Source: Oscillospiraceae bacterium
GTDB taxonomy: Bacteria > Bacillota > Clostridia > Oscillospirales > Acutalibacteraceae
NCBI GenBank assembly: GCA_029012165.1
Contig: JAQXLO010000064.1
Coordinates: 1-20,981, forward strand
DNA length: 20,981 nt
Direction of reading: 5' to 3'
Position numbers and translations under genes: made by a program. Below, one piece after another: positions 17,593-20,981 of the stretch; the stretch's first letter is position 1; each line of letters opens with the position of its first letter. A model generated the notes under the pieces. That model was not told the DNA's origin and made no database searches. It worked only from the letters and a program-made list of their open reading frames with translations.

Positions 17593-18188
17593 ACAAGAAA
17601 AGACTGTTATGTATTATCCTTTCGCTGACGGCTGCCATCGGCATGATGCTGATTCGGGACAGCGCTGCGTGGATTGATACAAAGAGTGGGGAACCTCTCC
17701 CGCAGACATGGGCTGTCCAAAAGATGAAGTTTGACTTCGAGGGTACGTTGGACTCCTATTTGCAGTATGACAACGGCAACGACTATATTGTCTCCGGTCA
17801 GAATCTGATTTGGGACAACGGCGGCAAGATCAGCGGCGTTTACCGTGCCGACATCCCGACCAATGTCCGCTTCCGCATCGTATACGACACGCCCTTGGGC
17901 GCAGACCAGGTATATGCCGGCGATGCCGAGGAGCACCTGGTGGCACAGATCGCCTCCGGTTGGACGAGAAATGCGGACGGGTATTATTACCGTGATTTCG
18001 GTGCGGTGACGGAAGCGGTGGATTTTGACATTGTTACCGACATTCACTACAGTGAAGATAAGGTCACTCGGGAATTGTATCTGCCCGAGGGGCAGGCGCC
18101 TTTCAGCGGCAGTGTGCGTGTGGAGGTTCAGGCCAAACAGGCGGAAAATGTGGACTGGACGGATATTTGGACCACATCGACGCCGTGA
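17589..18188 (+). CDS. SipW-type exported protein B (TasA/pilin-like)
   Basis: This is a 199-residue exported protein. The start at 17589 shares ATGA with the stop of P2. An in-frame start 237 bases upstream would only read through P2 in another frame. The signal region has KKR at 3-5 and a hydrophobic core at 6-22, then IRDSAAWIDTKSG, where AAW marks a SipW-like cleavage zone. The second half has GW...NADGYYYR, a feature common in SipW-dependent beta-sandwich proteins. It ends with a V-x-V-x-V-x-A-K-Q-x-E-N...W-x-D-I-W strand pattern that is also seen, with the same spacing, near the end of protein D. Like A, C and D it has no wall anchor. The likely role is a subunit or tip/anchor part of an extracellular fibre, inferred from family features and position between two peptidases. 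Confidence 0.75.
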   Translation: MNKKRLLCIILSLTAAIGMMLIRDSAAWIDTKSGEPLPQTWAVQKMKFDFEGTLDSYLQYDNGNDYIVSGQNLIWDNGGKISGVYRADIPTNVRFRIVYDTPLGADQVYAGDAEEHLVAQIASGWTRNADGYYYRDFGAVTEAVDFDIVTDIHYSEDKVTRELYLPEGQAPFSGSVRVEVQAKQAENVDWTDIWTTSTP

Positions 18189-18195
18189 CGAGAGT

Positions 18196-18678
18196 ATGAA
18201 ACTATCCAACATCTTACGCAACATTTTTTGGATTTTTACGGCATTGCTGACCGGCTTTGTTTTGTTTCTGCTGTTGAGCGGCACAAAGTGTTTTGCCGTT
18301 CAGTCGGAGAGTATGTCGCCGACGCTGCATCGGGGCGATGCGGTTTTTGTGCGGAAGGCGGATTTCTCGCAGCTGCATGAGGGGGATATAGTCTCAGCGT
18401 ATTTTCCGGAATCGGACGGCGTCTTTACCCACAGAATCCAAACAGTAGATCCGCAGAAGCAACAGATCACCACACGGGGCGACGCCAATATGAGCGACGA
18501 CCCTGCGCCGACAGAGGCGAAGAAAATCATCGGAAAGCTTTGGTTTTCCGTGCCGGCGGTTGGTTTTTTGTCGCTGTACTTGCAGAACAGAACTGTTGTG
18601 ATCCTTCTTTTGATTGCCGTATTTGTTCTGGTTGCACTGCGGGCGGTTTTGGAATTTCGGAAGAAAACAGATGAATGA
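18196..18678 (+). CDS. Signal peptidase I, SipW/ER type (P3)
   Basis: This is a 160-residue S26 membrane peptidase. The ATG at 18196 is chosen because the N-terminal membrane segment (about 10-28) follows at once and because GAGAG lies just upstream. Upstream in-frame starts would overlap substrate B in the wrong frame. The catalytic serine is Ser39 in SESMSPT and the partner is His79 in FTHRIQTV. The RGDAN box lies at 94-98, followed by DDPAP. A second membrane segment covers about 135-153 and a short basic tail ends the protein. The Ser-His pair puts it with SipW. The gene is 7 bases after substrate B and overlaps an ATG of substrate C, so it probably serves one or more neighbouring substrates. 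Confidence 0.9.
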   Translation: MKLSNILRNIFWIFTALLTGFVLFLLLSGTKCFAVQSESMSPTLHRGDAVFVRKADFSQLHEGDIVSAYFPESDGVFTHRIQTVDPQKQQITTRGDANMSDDPAPTEAKKIIGKLWFSVPAVGFLSLYLQNRTVVILLLIAVFVLVALRAVLEFRKKTDE

Positions 18679-18683
18679 GGTGT
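18678..18683 (+). promoter_or_regulatory. Ribosome binding site deciding the start at 18690
   Basis: GAGGTG lies 6 bases before the ATG at 18690. This favours 18690 over the ATG at 18675, which overlaps the stop of P3 and has no such site. Confidence 0.7.
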
Positions 18684-18689
18684 TTTACT

Positions 18690-19658
18690 ATGCAGAAAAA
18701 TAGCAAAAGGGTACTTACTGCTGTGATGACAGCCTTGTTTGTTCTGTCGATCAGTTACTTTGCGCTTCTTTCCCCGACGACCGCATGGTACTATCAGGAT
18801 GCCAGTCAGACCTACGATTTTTCCTTTGCGGATTTCGACGTCCAGCAGGAAGCCAATATCTCGGATTTGAACGTGATGCTGCGTGCGGCAACACGTTTTG
18901 CAGACGTCAATGAAGTGCTGTTCGGGGAAGTGACCCGTGTTGTTAAGATCAACGTGACCAACAACAGCGGCGAACGTGCCGGTGTGCATACGATCGTGAC
19001 GCAAAACAATACGACGCCCGGACTGCGGTGGTTTGTATACGATACCGCCCCGGAGAATGAAATTCTGGAATACCCGGATGCGGCGGCTGTGCCCGGAACG
19101 GCGAAGAGTGCCTATAAAACAGCCATCGAGACCATGCTCACCGAAGCCGGTGTGGAGCCGCTGACCTATACGGGGGAAGCGGCATATGAGGCGGCCAACG
19201 TGTCTGCCCTTCAGGCGCTGGATGCCCATAACCAAGAGGGCATCGTGTTTGAACCGGGCGAAACGAAGATCGTCTATGTGGTGCTTTGGGCGGAGTACGG
19301 CGAGGTCGTTTCCGCACTGCAAAGCGAAACGGTACAGACTCTGGAATACGATCTGGACGTCCGGTGTGTGGCAGAGCCGTATCATGCGTCCAAGGCGCTC
19401 ATTACCGTCCATGCGCCTGCGGCGTTGGATATCGTTTACACCGAAGGTACGGACACCGAAGCCACGTCGATTCATGTGGACGGCACGGCGCAGATCGAGG
19501 GCACCGTTGGGGCACATTTCCGTCTCACGATCGTGGGCAGCGGCTATGCGTTCGATACGGCGAATACGGACGGTACCGTCTCGGCCAAGAACAGCAAGCT
19601 GTTGACCGGCTCCGTCAACAGCAGCGGCAATACGGTCACCATCGTTGCCGCCAACTGA
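18690..19658 (+). CDS. SipW-type exported protein C, with possible giant-protein-like C terminus
   Basis: This is a 322-residue exported protein and the largest of the four small substrates. The signal region has KNSKR, a hydrophobic core at 8-27 and SPTTAWYYQDASQTYDF, matching the SipW-class boundary. The mature part has RVVKINVTNNSGE and FEPGETKIVYVVLWAEY. These are the N-N-S-G-x and PGE-T-x-x-h strands seen in TasA/camelysin-type beta-sandwiches. After about residue 235 a separate beta-rich domain follows, with FRLTIVGSGYAFDT and ending TVTIVAAN. That stretch resembles FGKIVVTGSGFFVDT near the end of the giant protein. If the match is real, C may be the link between the fibre and the giant protein. 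Two starts are possible (18675, 18690). The later one has the better ribosome site. Confidence 0.78.
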   Translation: MQKNSKRVLTAVMTALFVLSISYFALLSPTTAWYYQDASQTYDFSFADFDVQQEANISDLNVMLRAATRFADVNEVLFGEVTRVVKINVTNNSGERAGVHTIVTQNNTTPGLRWFVYDTAPENEILEYPDAAAVPGTAKSAYKTAIETMLTEAGVEPLTYTGEAAYEAANVSALQALDAHNQEGIVFEPGETKIVYVVLWAEYGEVVSALQSETVQTLEYDLDVRCVAEPYHASKALITVHAPAALDIVYTEGTDTEATSIHVDGTAQIEGTVGAHFRLTIVGSGYAFDTANTDGTVSAKNSKLLTGSVNSSGNTVTIVAAN

Positions 19659-19674
19659 TCCGACAGAATACCAC

Positions 19675-19681
19675 AAGGGGG
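19675..19681 (+). promoter_or_regulatory. Ribosome binding site deciding the TTG start at 19690
   Basis: AAGGGGG lies 8 bases before the TTG at 19690. The start puts MKNKQNRK directly before a hydrophobic signal core. An earlier in-frame TTG (19645) overlaps protein C and would add a non-basic leader. Confidence 0.7.
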
Positions 19682-19689
19682 AATCCACC

Positions 19690-20361
19690 TTGAAAAACAA
19701 ACAGAACAGAAAGTTTCCCACTGCACTGGTGGTCACGGCGGCCGTAGTTTTGCTGGCGTTGTCTGTGACCTTTGCAGGCATCTTTTCCAACACCGTGTCC
19801 ATAAGCGGTCTGATGTCCCTGTCCAACTTTCAGGCATCCGGCAATGTTTACTTTACCGGTGTTTCGGATATGGCCGCCTATACAGATGCCAACGGGGTGC
19901 GGGTTTCGCTCAATGCGGCCGACCCAAACTTCATCGGGAATCTGCGTGTGGATGTTCAATATGACGGCAGCGGCGTCGGTCTTGTCCGTGTGCGCATGAT
20001 CGAGGAATGGAGCACCGTGACCGGCGGTGTGCGTACCGTGAAGCCGTTCTCCATTCGTGTGCCGTACATTGTGGAGGATTACGGAACTGCGGAAGGCAAT
20101 GCAAAGAAGTGGTTTGACAACCGGGAAAACGACTATCGGTTCTATTATGCCACGGCTGTGTACAGCGCAGGCGCCGGCACAATTCCGCTGGTGGAGGGCG
20201 TGGATACCGATGCGCTGGATCTGGAGGCGATTCCGGACGGTACGCAGCTGCACGTGGTCATCGAGGCGGATATAGTGCAGGTCAACCGCTATCCGCAGTA
20301 TTGGGGGCTGACACAGCTTCCGTGGAATGCCGGTGTTTCCGCCACAGAGGAAGCACTCTAA
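19690..20361 (+). CDS. SipW-type exported protein D (TasA/pilin-like)
   Basis: This is a 223-residue exported protein translated from TTG. The signal region is MKNKQNRK, then a hydrophobic core at about 11-27 and VTFAGIFSNTVS, a variant of the A-W/Y-F zone without the aromatic after Ala. The mature part begins with a strand pattern (SGLMSLSNFQASGNVYF). It then shows KKWFDNRENDYRFYY and TIPLVEGV. Last comes L-H-V-V-I-E-A-D-I-V-Q-V-N...W, which has the W...YY...(A)xxxQ...W layout common to SipW-dependent beta-sandwich proteins. The end pattern has the same spacing as in protein B. It is the last gene of the run and no wall anchor is present. The likely role is a fibre subunit or accessory protein, by inference. 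Confidence 0.77.
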   Translation: MKNKQNRKFPTALVVTAAVVLLALSVTFAGIFSNTVSISGLMSLSNFQASGNVYFTGVSDMAAYTDANGVRVSLNAADPNFIGNLRVDVQYDGSGVGLVRVRMIEEWSTVTGGVRTVKPFSIRVPYIVEDYGTAEGNAKKWFDNRENDYRFYYATAVYSAGAGTIPLVEGVDTDALDLEAIPDGTQLHVVIEADIVQVNRYPQYWGLTQLPWNAGVSATEEAL

Positions 20362-20461
20362 TACAACAACTTTGAATGGTTTTTGCCGCGATTTGGCGGG
20401 CAGCGTAAGGCTTTGCTTGCCGGGTTGCGGCATTCTTAAAGTAAGGTTCATCACGTTTTTT
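20362..20461 (+). other. Non-coding gap after gene D with an imperfect hairpin
   Basis: There is no gene here. An imperfect stem (GCCGC at 20385-20389 with GCGGC at 20427-20431 and partial inner pairing) could act as a weak terminator, but no T-run follows it directly. A run of seven T lies later, at 20456-20462, without a preceding hairpin. Confidence 0.35.
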
Positions 20462-20657
20462 TGTGGGATTAAAAGTTTCGGTCAAGCCTTTGGGAAGGCT
20501 TGCGGATTCCAAAGGCGGCGCCTTTGGTCGCCGACCGCAGTCGGCGAAATCCTAACAACACCAAAAGCGCAGGAGGGGAGCCAAAACAGTCCGCCGGACT
20601 GTTTTGGCGTGGGGAACCCTCGCCGGGGGTTCCCCAGTGCGAAGCACAAATCCCACA
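20462..20657. repeat. Hairpin-rich intergenic element with 9-bp terminal inverted repeats (MITE/REP-like)
   Basis: The ends are TGTGGGATT (20462-20470) and its exact complement AATCCCACA (20649-20657). Inside are five stems in a row. They are CAAGCCTT/AAGGCTTG (20483-20502), CCAAAGGC/GCCTTTGG (20509-20527), CGCCGAC/GTCGGCG (20529-20546), a 12-bp stem of CCAAAACAGTCC with its complement (20581-20607), and GGGGAACCC/GGGTTCCCC (20611-20635). No transposase or credible protein is coded, and the small frames across it reflect its composition. The structure fits a non-autonomous mobile repeat. My recollection of similar units in Oscillospiraceae genomes is unverified. It also could form transcript hairpins ending gene D or shielding the next gene. 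Confidence 0.65.
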
Positions 20658-20680
20658 TTTTTCTGCGAAGAGCAAAAAAT

Positions 20681-20687
20681 GAGGTGG
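20681..20687 (+). promoter_or_regulatory. Ribosome binding site for the TTG start at 20693
   Basis: GAGGTGG lies 5 bases before the TTG and 23 bases after the end of the repeat element. It supports TTG as the start of the dehydrogenase. Confidence 0.65.
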
Positions 20688-20692
20688 TCGCA

Positions 20693-20981
20693 TTGAAAAG
20701 CTTTGACATTCGGACGAAAATCTATTTCGGAGAAAATTCCCTGGAACGCTTGCAGTCGTTGGACTGCAAGCTGGCCATGATCATTTCCGACCCCTTTGTG
20801 GTCAAAAGCGGCATGATCCGCTATCTGACCGACCGCTTGGAGAAGGGGAACATTGCCTACACCGTCTACGATGATGTGGTGCCTGACCCGCCTGTGGACA
20901 AGGTGACGGCGGGAGTACGTGCGCTGTTGGAGTGCGGCGCAGATCTGATCATCGCCGTCGGCGGCGGCTCCGCCATCGACT
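20693..20981 (+). CDS. Iron-containing alcohol dehydrogenase, PduQ/EutG-like (3' end outside window)
   Basis: Only the first 96 residues are present. They read MKSFDIRTKIYFGENSLERL at the N terminus. DPFVVKSGMI (33-42), VVPDPP (62-67) and the nucleotide-binding loop VGGGSAID (89-96) follow. This set and order are typical of the group III iron-dependent alcohol dehydrogenases, which reduce aldehydes or oxidise short alcohols with NAD(H) in the cytoplasm. The VVPDPP segment and the direct FGENSL start most resemble the 1-propanol dehydrogenase (PduQ) and EutG branch. The metal-binding histidines lie beyond the edge, so substrate and metal cannot be judged. The start is TTG, set by GAGGTGG. It is separated from the export locus by the repeat element and is probably a separate unit. 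Confidence 0.88.
   Translation, partial: MKSFDIRTKIYFGENSLERLQSLDCKLAMIISDPFVVKSGMIRYLTDRLEKGNIAYTVYDDVVPDPPVDKVTAGVRALLECGADLIIAVGGGSAID

Noticed and set aside
18025..18195. Longer start for peptidase P3
   Set aside because: It would overlap protein B and put an Arg/Pro-rich leader before the membrane segment.
19645..19689. Earlier TTG start for protein D
   Set aside because: It overlaps the end of protein C and lacks a ribosome site. TTG at 19690 has AAGGGGG and gives a basic N terminus.
20456..20462. Run of seven T as a terminator
   Set aside because: No stable hairpin lies directly before it. The run instead abuts the left terminal repeat of the element.
20469..20709. Small minus-strand frames after gene D
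   Set aside because: They lie across the inverted-repeat element and have no domain or ribosome-site support.

Overview
The window looks like chromosomal DNA from a low- to mid-GC Gram-positive anaerobe, most likely a Clostridia/Oscillospiraceae-type gut bacterium. This rests on the AGGAG- and GAGGTG-type ribosome binding sites, GTG and TTG starts, a giant GLUG-motif surface protein, SipW-type signal peptidases, and a hairpin-rich intergenic repeat. No 16S rRNA or other marker gene is present, so the taxonomy is inference. Every gene is on the + strand.

Region 1 (2-15739) is a single open reading frame cut by the left edge. It codes for at least 5245 residues of an extracellular, repeat-built protein. 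It consists of one 5'-truncated and eight complete modules of about 0.9-2.5 kb. Most complete modules have an entry motif (G-T/S-x-x-x-P-F/Y-x-I), a run of GLUG-type beta-helix turns (GGhhG...NC), a cap (YY...W...YPxL) and a beta-rich linker. A separate beta-rich domain ends the protein. I see no LPxTG signal, transmembrane anchor or surface-layer domain at the C terminus.

Region 2 (15812-20361) is a compact operon-like run of seven small genes. Four are short exported proteins with SipW-class/TasA-like features (A, B, C, D in order). Three are S26 signal peptidases (P1, P2, P3). The order is A-P1-P2-B-P3-C-D, with overlaps or gaps of 0-31 bases. P1 and P3 keep the Ser-His pair of the SipW/ER type. 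P2 keeps the serine but has arginine at the His/Lys position and a degraded GDA box. The simplest reading is a dedicated export and assembly locus for a TasA-like fibre or matrix, with the giant GLUG protein as an adhesin or scaffold exported alongside. The giant protein and substrate C may share a C-terminal motif (GSG-F/Y-x-x-DT), a possible physical link.

Region 3 (20362-20692) is non-coding. It holds a roughly 196-bp element with 9-bp terminal inverted repeats and five internal hairpins. Region 4 (20693 to the right edge) is the 5' end of an iron-containing alcohol dehydrogenase, probably a separate metabolic unit.
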